Shown: in pieces, positions 29,330 to 40,090 of the stretch
How positions within the stretch are numbered: position 1 is the stretch's first letter
Layout of the letters: each line of letters opens with the position of its first letter
Assembly (NCBI GenBank): GCA_029961685.1
Contig: JARWKL010000006.1
Location: 18,167,276-18,231,275, forward strand
Reading direction: 5' to 3'
Length of the DNA: 64,000 nt
Source: Aristolochia californica
Lineage: Eukaryota > Streptophyta > Magnoliopsida > Piperales > Aristolochiaceae
Made by a program: the position numbers and the translations under genes
Notes under the pieces: model-generated
Database searches by the model: none
Seen by the model: the letters and a program-made list of their open reading frames with translations, nothing else
What the model was told of the DNA's origin: nothing

Positions 29330-29330
29330 A

Positions 29331-30446
29331 AACAAGGCCGAATCTTTAAGTCATCCCAGCCTACAACAACCTCTGCAACTACCGTCTCAAATATGGTCTG
29401 ACATTTCAATGGAGTTCATTGATGGCCTTCCCACTTCATCCGATAAATCAGTGATATTCGTTGTGGTTGATCATTTTTCAAAATATGGTCACTTCATCGC
29501 TTTGGAGCATCCATATACTACTACTCAGGTCGCTCAGTTATTTATGGACCACATTGTCCAATTACACGGAATTCCCACATCCATTATTAGTGACATGGAT
29601 GCTATTTTTACCAATATCTTTTGGAAGGAATTATTTAAATTACAGGGCACCCAATTGGCATTTTCTTCTGCATGTCATCTGCAGACTGACAGACAAACTG
29701 AGGTTTTCAATCGCATGATTGAAATGAATCTTCGTTGTTTTGTGGGGGACTCACCTAAACTGTGGGAGAAGTGGCTTTCCTGGGCAGAATTTTGCTATAA
29801 CACCTCTTACCACACCGCACTGAGAACTACTTCTTTCAGGGTAGTTTAAGGCAGAGATCCACCTCGTCTATTACCATATGAACCAGGGGCTTCCAAAGTC
29901 TTCACTTTGGACCAAGTGTTAGCTGAAAGAGACGCTATGCTCACTGAGGTACGTACTCATCTCCAAGTGGCCCAACACTCTATGAAGCTCTATTATGATA
30001 AGAAGCACCGTGAGGTATCTTATTCCCCAGGAAACTATGTGTGGTTAAAGCTTCAACACTACCGCCAACTGTCCCTAACTGCCTCCAAGCACCATAATCT
30101 TTCTCCAAAATATTATGGTCCACTTCAGGTGTTGGACCAAATTGGCCACGTGGCCTACCGCTTGTAGCTACAAACCGAAGCAAAGATACATAATGTATTT
30201 CACGTATCCCAACTGAAGCCATTCCAGGGTGACTCACCCCTACTGCACACTCCTTTGCCACCACTCCATGAGGACAGAGTCCTTTCTACTCCATTTCAGG
30301 TATTGAAAGCATGCCACATTCAAGGCAATTGGGAAATTCTCGTCCGGTGGGCCGATGCAGACCCTAGTGACAAGACATGGGAGCCATTATCAGCATTTCG
30401 ACTTCTCTATCCTTCCTTCGAGCTTGAGGACAAGATCTTTCTCTGA
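29331..30446 (+). pseudogene. Truncated pol: integrase core, C-terminus and chromodomain
   Basis: This is the 3' part of a Ty3/gypsy pol gene. In a complete element it would insert cDNA into the genome, with the chromodomain guiding insertion to modified chromatin. One frame is kept for 372 codons without a frameshift. Counting residue 1 at 29331, the integrase core spans about 14-165. The catalytic positions are residue 28 (Glu, within SMEFIDGLP, where the family has Asp), Asp88 (ISDMD) and Glu124 (QTEVFNR), with exactly 35 residues between the last two as in DD35E integrases. The usually conserved HxQTDxQTE box reads HLQTDRQTE. In-frame stops are TAA at 29847-29849 (codon 173, probably from a Tyr codon) and TAG at 30165-30167 (codon 279). 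A GPY/F-like motif (KYYGPLQV) lies at 260-267. The chromodomain covers ~321-365 (WEILVRW, KTWEP), followed by the TGA at 30444-30446. It is non-functional because it is truncated, has two stops and has an altered catalytic residue. Confidence 0.93.
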
Positions 30447-30454
30447 GAGGGGGG
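30445..30454 (+). promoter_or_regulatory. Polypurine tract (plus-strand primer site)
   Basis: GAGAGGGGGG overlaps the pol stop codon and directly abuts the proposed LTR start TGATGTTA. This is the position where LTR retrotransposons prime plus-strand DNA synthesis. The assignment is by position and composition. Confidence 0.8.
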
Positions 30455-30865
30455 TGATGTTATGGACTCTATAGCATCATGAGTTACCAGCAGGTGTAGG
30501 AATTAATTAATGTGATCTTCAATTTCCATGTAATTGATTTTGGATTGGTTTGGTTTAGAATTTATTTGGCTTGAACAATTGACCCAAGGGTCTGAATTGT
30601 ATTTGGCGTCCTCAACCCTATTTAAGGGGACAAATAGGTTAATGAAGGTTAGAAATTGAGTCTACTTTATCCTAGAGTAAATTAGTTAAACAGGTCGAGA
30701 GCTCCTTCAAGCTCTCTCCCATTTTCCCGAATTCCTTTTCCAAAATTCCATTTCCGAAATTCTTCTTCAGCACTCCATCAATATATCTTAACGTCAAGCA
30801 AGCAATGGAAGGAAGAGAAGAGAGGAGGGTGACAAGATCCATGGCTCTTGAAGATCCTAACATCC
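30455..30865 (+). repeat. 3' LTR of the chromovirus, ~411 bp
   Basis: It begins TGATGTTA right after the polypurine tract and ends TAACATCC, just before satellite text resumes (CGCGTTTTGTAAAATAGGC). TGATGTTA and TAACATCA would be an 8-bp inverted terminal repeat; only the last base differs, so the canonical CA end is changed or lost by one base. A shorter reading, TGTTA to TAACA (30458-30862), is perfect but leaves 3 bp between the polypurine tract and the LTR. No second LTR is present in the window, so age by LTR divergence cannot be estimated. Confidence 0.8.
30618..30626 (+). promoter_or_regulatory. Possible TATA-like element in the LTR
   Basis: CTATTTAAG lies mid-LTR within a CCCTATTTAAGGGGAC context, a plausible place for the U3 core promoter. 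It rests on motif match only; no transcription start can be shown. Confidence 0.35.
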
Positions 30866-32911
30866 GCGTTTTGTAAAATAGGCAAAAAGTGTGTTGTTTG
30901 GCTCAGGTAAATATCCCACCGGACGTTAACTTGAGAGTTTTAATTTTCAACTCTTTGAAAATTTTGGATTATTAGAGAATTTGCATGTTCAACATGTTTC
31001 AGGCTTGCATATCCACCACATTTAAAACTCACATAAACTCTAAAATTTTCATTTTGTTGTGAGCTATTTGCCTTTCTTTTTGTTTAAGAGAAAAATGGGA
31101 GTGTGAAAACACAAGTTTGGATTTGAAAAAAAATTCAACATCCAAAATGGAAATGCACAAATGCTGAGAGAGATAATTCCAAAAAGTATATGTGATTTTT
31201 AAGGATTGTAAACTCTTTTAGATTTTTACATATTGGGTTTTGCAATCATCGGAAGAGGTGGGGTGAGGCATTTTTAACTGAGTGTTGACTCCCAAACCAT
31301 AAATCATTTCTAACAAAAAATATAGCCATTACACATCATTAATCGATCAAAACATTTATGATGATCTATGATTGTTAGGTCTGCTTTTTGTAAAATAGGC
31401 AAAAAGTGGGTTGTTTTGCTCAGGTTAAAATCTCACCGCACGTTAACTTGAGAATTTAATTTTTTTTACTCCTTGAAATTTTTGGATCATTAGGTTATTT
31501 GCATCTTCAACATGTTTTAGGCTTGCATATCCACCACATTTAAAACATGTTAGGATCAATTAGAAATCTCTTTCTTATAAAATTCTACCAAACTATTGGG
31601 GGTTGTACCAGTGGAATTTCCCAAACATGGATAACAAAACTTTGGTGTTCATTTTTATTGCGTTAAATAATTTTCTCACTTACATTTATTATAGTTTTCA
31701 ATTTTTTACATACATAAATTCTAAAATTTTCATTTTGTTGTGATCTATTTGCCTTATCTTTTTGTTTACGAGAAAAATGGGGAAGTGGAAACTCAAGTTT
31801 GGATTTGAAAAAAAATTGAACATCCAAAATGGAAATGCACAAATGCTGAGAGAGATAATTTATAAAAGTACCTATGATTTTTAAGGATTGTAAACTCTTT
31901 TAGTTTTTTATATATAGGGTTTTGCAATCATCGGAAGAGGGGGGGCAACATTTTTAACTGTTTGTTGAATCCCAAACCATAAGTCATTTCCAACAAAAAT
32001 TATAGCCGTTACACATCATTAATCGATCAAAACATTTATGATGATCTATGAGTGTTAGGTCTGCTTTAAGTAAAATAGGCAAAAAGTGGGTTGTTTGGCA
32101 TTGGTAAATATCTCATCGCACGTTAACTTGAGAATTTAATTTTTTATACTCAAAATTTTTGGATTATTAGGTCCCTTACATCTTCACTTCAATTCAGGCA
32201 TGCATATCCACCACATTTAAAACATGTTAGGATCAATTAGAAATTTCTTTCTTATAAAATTCCACCTAGCTATTAGGGTTGATAACAAAACTTCTGAGTT
32301 CATTTTTAGTGCGTGAAATAATTTTCTTCACTTGGATTTATTTTAGTTTTCAAATTTTTGCATACATAAAATATAAAATTTTCATTTTGTATTGATCTAT
32401 ATGCCTTATCTTTTTGTTTACGAGAAAAATGGAAGAGTGAAAACTCAAGTTTGGATTTTAAAAAAAATTGAACATCTAATATGAAAATTCACCAATGCAG
32501 AGAGAGATAATTCCAAAAAGTAACTGTGATTTTTAAGGATGGTAAACTCTTTTAGTTTTTTACATATTGTGTTGTGCAATCATCGGAAGAGGGGGGGGGC
32601 GGGGGGTGTGAGGTATTTTTTACTGAGTGTTGACTCCCAAACCATAAGTCATTTCTAACAAAAATTATAGCCATTACACATCATTAATCGATCAAAACAT
32701 TTACGATGATCTTTGATTGTTAGGTCAGATTTTTGTAAAAAAGGAAAAAAGTGGGTTGTTTTGCTCTGGTAAATATCCCACCGCTCGTTAACTTGAGAAT
32801 TTAATTTTTTCTACTCCTTTAAATTTTTGGATCATTAGGTCATTTGCATCTTCAACATGTTTCAGGCATGAATATCCACCACATTTGAAACATGTTAGGA
32901 TCAATTAGAAA
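30866..32911 (-). repeat. Type B2 satellite, reverse, about three monomers
   Basis: The same B landmarks now read as reverse complements: AAAATAGGCAAAAAGTG, CTTGAGAATTTAATTTTTT, CATATCCACCACATTTAAAA, AAATTGAACATCC, CTGAGAGAGATAATT and AATCATCGGAAGAGG. The landmark for aacacc (ggtgttcat) falls near 31647, with a divergent copy near 32295. The first monomer is shortened by a deletion near 31028, where ACATTTAAAA joins CTCACATAAACTC. The copies keep the three bases that B1 lacks (TATCCACCACATTT), so this block belongs with the arrays to its right. A GGGGGGGGGCGGGGGG run lies at 32591-32606. Confidence 0.92.
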
Positions 32912-33014
32912 TCCATGTTTGAAAAATTCCACTAGTACAACCCCTAATAGCTTGGTGGAATTTTATAAGAAAGAAGTTTCCAATTGATCCTAACATGTTT
33001 TAAATGTGGTGGAT
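32874..33014. repeat. Polarity-switch junction with flanking inverted repeat
   Basis: Reverse satellite ends at TCAATTAGAA-ATCC and forward satellite starts at ATCC-ATGTTTGAAAAATTCC, so the joint lies in ATCC at 32911-32914. ATCC is close to what both monomer texts would carry there, so a short microhomology is possible. The joint places TATCCACCACATTTGAAACA (from 32874) against its near-complement on the right (AAATGTGGTGGATA near 33001). This gives an inverted repeat of ~40 bp arms around a ~60-bp centre. Confidence 0.85.
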
Positions 33015-33239
33015 ATACATGCCTGAAACATGTTGAAGATGCAAATGACCTAATGATCCAAAAATTTCAAGGAGTAGAAAAATTAAATTCTAAAATTAAC
33101 GTGCGGTGGGATATTTACATGAGCCAAACAACCCACTTTTTTCCTATTTTACTAAAAGCAAACCTAACAATCATAGATCGTAAATGTTTTTATTCATTAA
33201 TTATGTGTAACGGCTATAATTTTCGTTAGAAATGACTAA

Positions 33240-35270
33240 AGGTAAGGTAGTCAACGCTCAGTTAAAAATTCCTCGCCCACCCTCTTCCGATGATTGCAAA
33301 ACCATAAATATAAAAAAATAAAAGAGTTTACAATCCTTAAAAATCATAGATACTTTTTGAAATTATCTCTCTCAGCAATTCTGCATTTCATTTTTTTAAA
33401 ATCCTAACTTCAGTTTTCACTCTCCCATTTTTCTGGTAAATAAAAAGATAAGGCAAATAGATCACAACAAATTGAAAATTTTAGAGTTTATGTATGGAAA
33501 AAATTGAAAACTAAAATAAATATAAGTGAATAAAATTATTTCACGCACTAAAAATGAACACCAAAGTTTTGATATCCATGTTTGGGAAAATTCACCAGTA
33601 CAACCCCTAATAACTTGGTGGAACTTTATAAGAAAGAGATTTCTAATTGATCCTAACATGTTTTAAATGTGGTGGATATGCATGCCTAAAACATGTTGAA
33701 GATGCAAATGACCTAATGATCCAAAAATTTCATGGAGTAGGAAAAATTAAATTCTCAAGTTAATGTGTGGTGGGATACTTACCTGAGTCAAACAACCCAC
33801 TTTTTTCCTATTTTACAAAAAGCGGACCTAACAATCATAGATCATCGTAAATGTTTTGATCGATTCAGGACGTGTAATGGCTATAATTTTTGTTAGAAAT
33901 AACTTATGGTTAGAGAGTCAACACTTAGTTAAAAATTCCTCGCCCACCCTCTTCCGATGATTGCAAAACCATATTAATAAAAAAATAAAAGAGTTTATAA
34001 TCCTTAAAAATCATAGAAACTTTTTGAAATTATCTCTCTCAGCAATTCTGCATTTCCATTTTGGATGTTGAATTTTTTTTCAAATCCTAACTTCAGTTTT
34101 CACTCTCCCATTTTTTTGGTAAATAAAAAGGTAAGGCAAATAGATCACAACAAATTGAAAATATGGAAAAAATTGAAAACTAAAATAGATTTAAGTGAAT
34201 AAAATTATTTCACGCACTAAAAATGAACACCAAAGTTTGGATATCCATGTTTGGGAAATTCCACCAGTACAATCCCTAATAACTTGGTGGAACTTTATAA
34301 GAAAGAGATTTCTAATTGACCCTAACAATTTTAAATGTGGTGGATATGCAACCCTAAAACATGTTGAAGATGCAAATGACCTAATGATCCAAAAATTTCA
34401 TGGAGTAGAAAAAATTAAATTCTCAAGTTAATGTGTGTTGGGATACTTACCTGAGTCAAACAACCCACTTTTTGCCTGTTTTACAAAAAGTGGACCTAAC
34501 AATCATAGATCATCGTAAATGTTTTGATCGATTCAGGATGTGTAATGGCTATAATTTTTGTTAGAAATAACTTATGGTTAGGGAGTCAACACTCAGTTAA
34601 AAATTCCACGCCCACCCTCTTCCGATGATTGCAAAACCATATATATAAAAAAATAAAAGAGTTTATAATCCTTAAAAATCATAGAAACTTTTTGAAATTA
34701 TCTCTCTCAGCAATTCTGCATTTCCATTTTGGATGTTCAATTTTTTTTCAAATCCTAACTTTAGTTTTCACTCTCCCATTTTTCTGGTCAATAAAAAGAT
34801 AAGGCAAATAGATCACATCAAATTGAAAATATGGAAAAATTTGAAAAATAAAAGAAATGTAAGTGAATAAAATTATTTCACGCACTAAAAATGAACACCA
34901 AAGTTTTGATATCCATGTTTGGGAAATTCCACCAATACAACTCCTAATAACTTGGTGGAACTTTATAAGAAAGAGATTTCTAATTGACCCTAACAATTTT
35001 AAATGTGGTGGATATGCATCCCTAAAACATGTTGAAGATGCAAATGACCTAATGACCCAAAAATTTCATGGAGTAGAAAAAATTAAATTCTCAAGTTAAT
35101 GTGCGGTGGGATAATTACTTGAGTCAAACAACCCACTTTTTGCCTATTTTACAAAAAGCGGACCTAACAATCATAGATCATTGTAAATGTTTTGATCGAT
35201 TCAGGACGTGTAATGGCTATAATTTCTGTTAGAAATAACTTATGGTTAGGGAGCCAACACTCTGTAAAAA
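33240..35270 (+). repeat. Three closely related B2 monomers (local amplification)
   Basis: Monomers around 33.24, 33.91 and 34.58 kb repeat at ~666 bp and share private variants: AAAAATTCCTCGCCCACCC, CAGCAATTCTGCATTTCC, CAAATCCTAACTT and GATCGATTCAGGA (latter two units). The second and third also share a deletion that joins CAAATTGAAAAT to ATGGAAAAA, absent from the first at 33473. The private deletion orders the events: it arose in one copy, which was then duplicated. Confidence 0.8.
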
Positions 35271-37269
35271 ATGCTTCACCCCACCCCCCCCCCTCTCTCT
35301 TTGTGATGATTGCAAAACCCAATATATAAAAAACTAAAAAATGTTTACATTCCTAAAAAATCACAGATACTTTTTAGAATTATCTCTCTCAGTATTTGTG
35401 CGTTTCCATTTTGGTAGTTCAATTTTTTTTCAAATCCAAACTTTAGTTTTTACTCTCCCATTTTTCTAGTAAGTAAAAAGATATGGCAAATTGATCGCAA
35501 AAAATTGAAAATTTTAGAGTTTATTTATGCAAAAAATTGAAAACTATAATAAATGTAAGTGAAGAAAATTATTTCAGGCACTAAAAATGAACACCAATAT
35601 CTTGTTCTCCATGTTTGGGAAATTCCACTAGTACAACCCCTAATAGCTTGGTGGAACTTTATAAGAATGAGATTTCTAATTGATCCTAATATGTTTTAAA
35701 TGTCATGGATATGCATGCCTGAAACATCTTGAAGATGGAAATGACTTAATGAACAAAAAATTTCAAGGACTAGAAAAAATTAAATTATCAAGTTAACGTG
35801 CGGTGGGATACTTACATGAGCCAAACAACCCACTTTTTTCCTATTTTACAAAAAGCGGACCTAACAATCATAGATCATCATAAATGTTTTGGTCGATTAA
35901 TGATGTGTAACGGCTATAATTTTTGTTAGAAAAGACTTATGGTTAGGGAGTCAACACTTAGTTAAAAATGCCTCACCGCCCACTTCCGATGATTGCAAAA
36001 CCCAATATATAAAAAAACTAAAAAGTTTACTTTCCTTAAAAATCACAAATACTTTTTGAAGTTATCTCTCTCAGCTTTTGTGCATTTCCATTCCAGATGT
36101 TCAATTTTTTTTCAAATCCAAACTTGAGTTTTCGCTCTCACATTTTTCTCGTAAACAAAAAGAAAGGCAAATAGATCACAAAAAATGAAAATTTTATAAT
36201 ATATGTATGAAAAAAATATAAATTTAAGTTAAGAAAATTATTTCACGCACTAAAAATGAACACCAAAGTTTTTTTATCCATATTTCGAAAATTCCACTAG
36301 TGCAACCCCTAATAGCTTGGTGGAATTTTATAAGAAAGAAATTTCTAAATGATCATAACATGTTTTAAATGTGGTGGATATGCGTGCCAGAGACATGTTA
36401 AAGATGCAAATGACCTAATCATCCAAAAATTTCATGGTGTAGAAAAAATTATATTCTCAAGTTAACGTGCGGTGGGATATTTATGATAGCAAAATAACCC
36501 GCTTTTTGCCGATTTTACAAAAAGCAGACCTAACAATCATAGATCATCATAAATATTTTGATCGATTAATGATGTGTAACGACTATAATGTTTTTTAGAA
36601 ATGACTTAGGGCACATAGATCACAACAAAATGAAAATTTTAGAGTTTATGTATGCCAAAAAATTGAAAACTATAATAAATGTAAGTGAAGAAAACTATTT
36701 CACGCACTAAAAATGAACACCGAAGTTTTGTTATCCATATTTCAGAAATTCCACTAGTACAACCCCAAATAGCTTGGTGGAATTTTAGAAGAAAGAACGG
36801 CTATAATTTTTGTTAGAAATGATTTATGGTTTGGGAGTCAACACTCAGTTAATCATGCCTCGCCCCCCTCTTCCGATGATTGCAAAACCTAGTATATAAA
36901 AGAATAAAAGATTTTGCAACCTTTAAAAATTACAGATGCTTTTTTAAATTGTCTCTCTCAACATTTGTGCATTTCCATTATGGATGTTAGATTTTTTTTC
37001 AAATCCTAACTTGAGTTTTTACTCACCTATTTTTCTCGTAAATGAAAAGATAAGGAAAATTGAAAAAAAAATGAAAATTTTAGAGTTTATTTATGCAAAA
37101 AATTGAAAACTACAATAAATGTAAGTGAAGAAAATTATTTTCTGCACTTAAAATGAATACAGAAGTTTTGTTATCCATGTTTGGAAAATTCCACTTGTAC
37201 AAGTCCTAATAGCGTGGTGGAGTTTTATGAGAAAGAGATTTCTAATTGATCCTAACGTGTTTTAAATGT

Positions 37270-40090
37270 GGTGGATTTGCATCTCTGAAACATGTTGAAG
37301 ATGCAAATGAGTTAATGATCCAAAAATTTCAAGCAATAGAAAAAATTAAATTCTCAAGTGAACGTGCGGTGGGATATTTACCTGAGCCAAACAACCCACT
37401 TCTTGCCTATTTTACAAAAAGCGGGACTAATTATCATAGATCATCGTAAATGTTTTGATCGATTAATGATGTGTAACGTCTATAATTTTTTTTTAGAAAT
37501 GATTTATGGTTTTGGAGTGAACACTTAGTTAAAAATGTCTTACCCCCCTCTTCCGATGATTGCAAAACCCAATATATAAAAAACTAAAAGAGTTTAAAAT
37601 CCTTAAAAATCACAGATACTTTTTGGAATTATCTCTCTCAGCATTTGTACATTTCTATTTTGGATGTTCAATGTTTTTTCAAATTCAAACTTGAGTTTTT
37701 ACTCTCTTATTTTTCCCTAAAACAAAAAGAAAACGCAAATGGATCACAACAAAATGAAAATTATCTCTCTCAGCATTTTTGCATTTCCCTTTTGGATGAT
37801 CAATTTTTTTTTAAATCCAAACTTGAGCTTTCACACTCCCATTTTTCTCGTAAACAAAGAGATAAGGCCAATTGCTCACAGCAAAAAGAAAATTTTAGAA
37901 TTTATTGATGCTAAAAATTGAAAACTACAATAAATGTAAGTGAAGAAAATTATTTCATGCACTTAAATGAACACAAAATTTTTGTTATCCATGTTTGGGA
38001 AATTCCACTAGTACAACCCCTAATAGCTTGGTGGAATTTTATAAGAAAAAGATTTCTAATTGATCCTAACATGTTTTAAACTTGGTGGATATGCATGTTT
38101 GAAACATGTTGAAGATGAAAATGACCTAATGATCCAAAAATTTCAAGGAGTAGAGAAAACTAAATTCTCAAGTTAACGTGTAGTGGGATATTTACCTGAG
38201 CCAAACAAGCCACTTTTTGCCTATTTTACAAAAAGCGGGCCTAACAATCATTGATCATCAAAAATGTTTGATTGATTAAAGATGTGTAACGGCTATAATT
38301 TTTGTTAAAAATGACTCCTGGTAAGGGAGTCAACATTCAGTTAAAAATGCATCGCCCAGCCTCTTCCGATGATTGAAAAACCCAATATATAAAAAAATAA
38401 AAGAGTTTATAATCCTTAAAAATTATAGATGCTTTTTTGAATTATCTTTCTCAGCATTTGTGCATTTCCATTTTGGATGTTCAATTTTTTTTCAAATCCT
38501 AACTTGAGTTTTTACTCACCCTTTTTTCTCGTAAATAAAAAGATAAGGCAAATTGATCACAATAAAATGAAAATTTTAGAGTTTATTTATGCAAAAAATT
38601 GAAAACTACAACAAATGTAAATGAAGAAAATTATTTCCTGCACTTAAAATGAACACCAAAGTTTTGTTATCCATGTTTGGAAAATTCCACTTGTACAACC
38701 CCTAATTGATTGGTGGAGTTTTATAAGAAAGAGATTTCTAATTCATCCTAACATGTTTTAAATGTGGTGGATATGCATACCGGAAACATGTCGAAGATGA
38801 AAATGACCTAATGATCCAAAAATTTCAAGGAGAAGAAAAAATTAAATTCTCAAGTTAACGTGCGATGGGATATTTACCAGAGCCAAACAATCCACTTTTT
38901 GCCTATTTTACAAAACGTGGACCTAACAATCTGAGATGATCATAAATATTTTGATTGATTAATGATATCTAACAGTTATAATTTTTGTTAGAAATGATTT
39001 ATGGTTTGGGAGTCAACACTCAGTTAAAAATGCCTCACCCCCCTCTTCCGATGATTGCAAAACCCAGTATATAAAATACTAAAAGAGTTTGCAACCCTTA
39101 AAAATCATAGATTCTTTTTGGAATTATATCTCTCAGCATTGGTGCATTTCTATTTTGAATGTTCAATCATTTTTCAAATCCATACTTCAGTTTTCACTCT
39201 CCTTTTTTTCTCTTAAATAAAAAGATAAGGCAAATAGATCACAACAAAATGAAAATTTTAGAGTTTATGTATGCAAAAAATTGAAAACTAAAATAAATGT
39301 AAGGGAAAAAATTATTTCATGCACTAAAAATGAACATCAAAGTTTTGTTATCCACGCTTGGGAAATTCCACTAGTACAACCCCTCATAGCTTGGTGGAAT
39401 TTTATAAGAAAGAGATTTCTAATTGATCCTAACATGTTTTAAATGTGGTAGATTTGCATCTCTGAAACATGTTGAAGATGCAAATGAGTTAATGATCCAA
39501 AAATTTCATGCAGTAGAAAAAATTAAATTCTCAAGTTAACGTGCGGTGGGATATTTAGCTAAGCCAAACAACCCACTTTTTGCCTATTTTACAAAGAGCA
39601 GACCTAACTATCATAGATCATCATAAATGTTTTTATATATTAATGATGTGTAACGGCTATAATTTTTGTTAGAAATGACTTATGGTTTGGGAGTCAACAC
39701 TTTGTTAAAAATGCCTCACCCCCTCTTCTGATGATTGCAAAATCCAATATATAAAAAACTAAAAGAGTTTAAAATCATTAAAAATCACAGATACTTTTTG
39801 GAATTATCTCTCTCAGCATTTGTACATTTCCATTTTGGATGTTCAATGCTTTTTAAAATCCAAACTTGAGTTTTTACTCTCCTATTTTTCCCTAAAACAA
39901 AAAGAAAACGCAAATAGATCACGACAAAATGAAAATTATCTCTCTCAGCATTTGTGCATTTCCATTTTGGATGTTCATTTTTTTTCAAATCCAAACTTGA
40001 GTTTGTAATCTCCCATTTTTCTCGTAAAAAAAGGCAAATAGATCACAACAAAATGAAAATTTTAGCGTTTAAGTATGCTAAAAATTAAAA
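37270..40090 (+). repeat. Higher-order pair, ~2,176-bp offset
   Basis: Variants at 37271-37910 recur at 39447-40086: GATTTGCATCTCTGAAACA, CAAATGAGTTAATGATCC, and a partial monomer duplication where CAAAATGAAAATT joins directly to ATCTCTCTCAGCATTT (37760 and 39936). In both, a segment of about 125 bp from ATCTCTCTCAGC to AAAATGAAAATT appears twice in a row. Sharing a rare joint at a constant offset indicates a multi-monomer unit copied as a block. Confidence 0.8.

Larger units (their letters stand above)
17250..29330 (+). repeat. Type B1 satellite array, ~660-690-bp monomer, forward
   Basis: Monomers keep the type A order of landmarks but gain a ~191 bp module between GCCTAT and CCTTAAAAATCAC. 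They also read CTTGAGTTTTCACTCTCCC and AAAAAGATAAGGCAAATAG where A has a shorter stretch. The landmark 'aatgaacacc' (A has aactcc) falls near 17821, 18099, 18708, 19388, 20059, 20718, 21569, 22247, 23443, 24116, 24805, 25479, 26152, 26850, 27549, 28106 and 28767. Some copies are shortened, for example at 17866, 22848 and 27549-27600. B1 monomers read AAATGTGGATATGCATG, three bases shorter than the AAATGTGGTGGATATGCATG of type A and of the arrays to the right of the retroelement. The array ends mid-monomer in the oligo-T/CAAATCCAAAC region at the retroelement junction. No gene is supported. Confidence 0.93.
29331..30865 (+). mobile_element. 5'-truncated Ty3/gypsy chromovirus fragment (IN to 3' LTR)
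   Basis: Base composition changes abruptly from AT-rich satellite to a balanced coding-like sequence. From left to right it holds the integrase core, integrase C-terminal region with a GPY/F-like motif, chromodomain, terminal stop, polypurine tract and a complete-looking 3' LTR. The 5' LTR, gag, protease, reverse transcriptase, RNase H and the integrase zinc finger are absent. The left end is a truncation in coding sequence, so no target-site duplication can be read. Satellite is forward on the left and reverse on the right, so the fragment sits at a rearrangement joint and not inside a simple insertion. The chromovirus class is clear; the lineage within it (for example Tekay or Reina) is not assigned. 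Confidence 0.92.

Noticed and set aside
29461..29718. 85-codon plus-strand frame inside the integrase region
   Set aside because: It is an out-of-frame overlap with the integrase reading frame, whose motifs are clear in the other frame.
29980..30264. 94-codon minus-strand frame
   Set aside because: It is antisense to the integrase C-terminal region and shows no recognisable domain.
30672..30863. 63-codon minus-strand frame in the LTR
   Set aside because: It lies wholly within the non-coding LTR and shows no family features.
29331..30865. Simple retrotransposon insertion with target-site duplication
   Set aside because: The 5' end is truncated inside coding sequence, and the satellite on the two sides differs in orientation and subfamily, so no target-site duplication can be identified.
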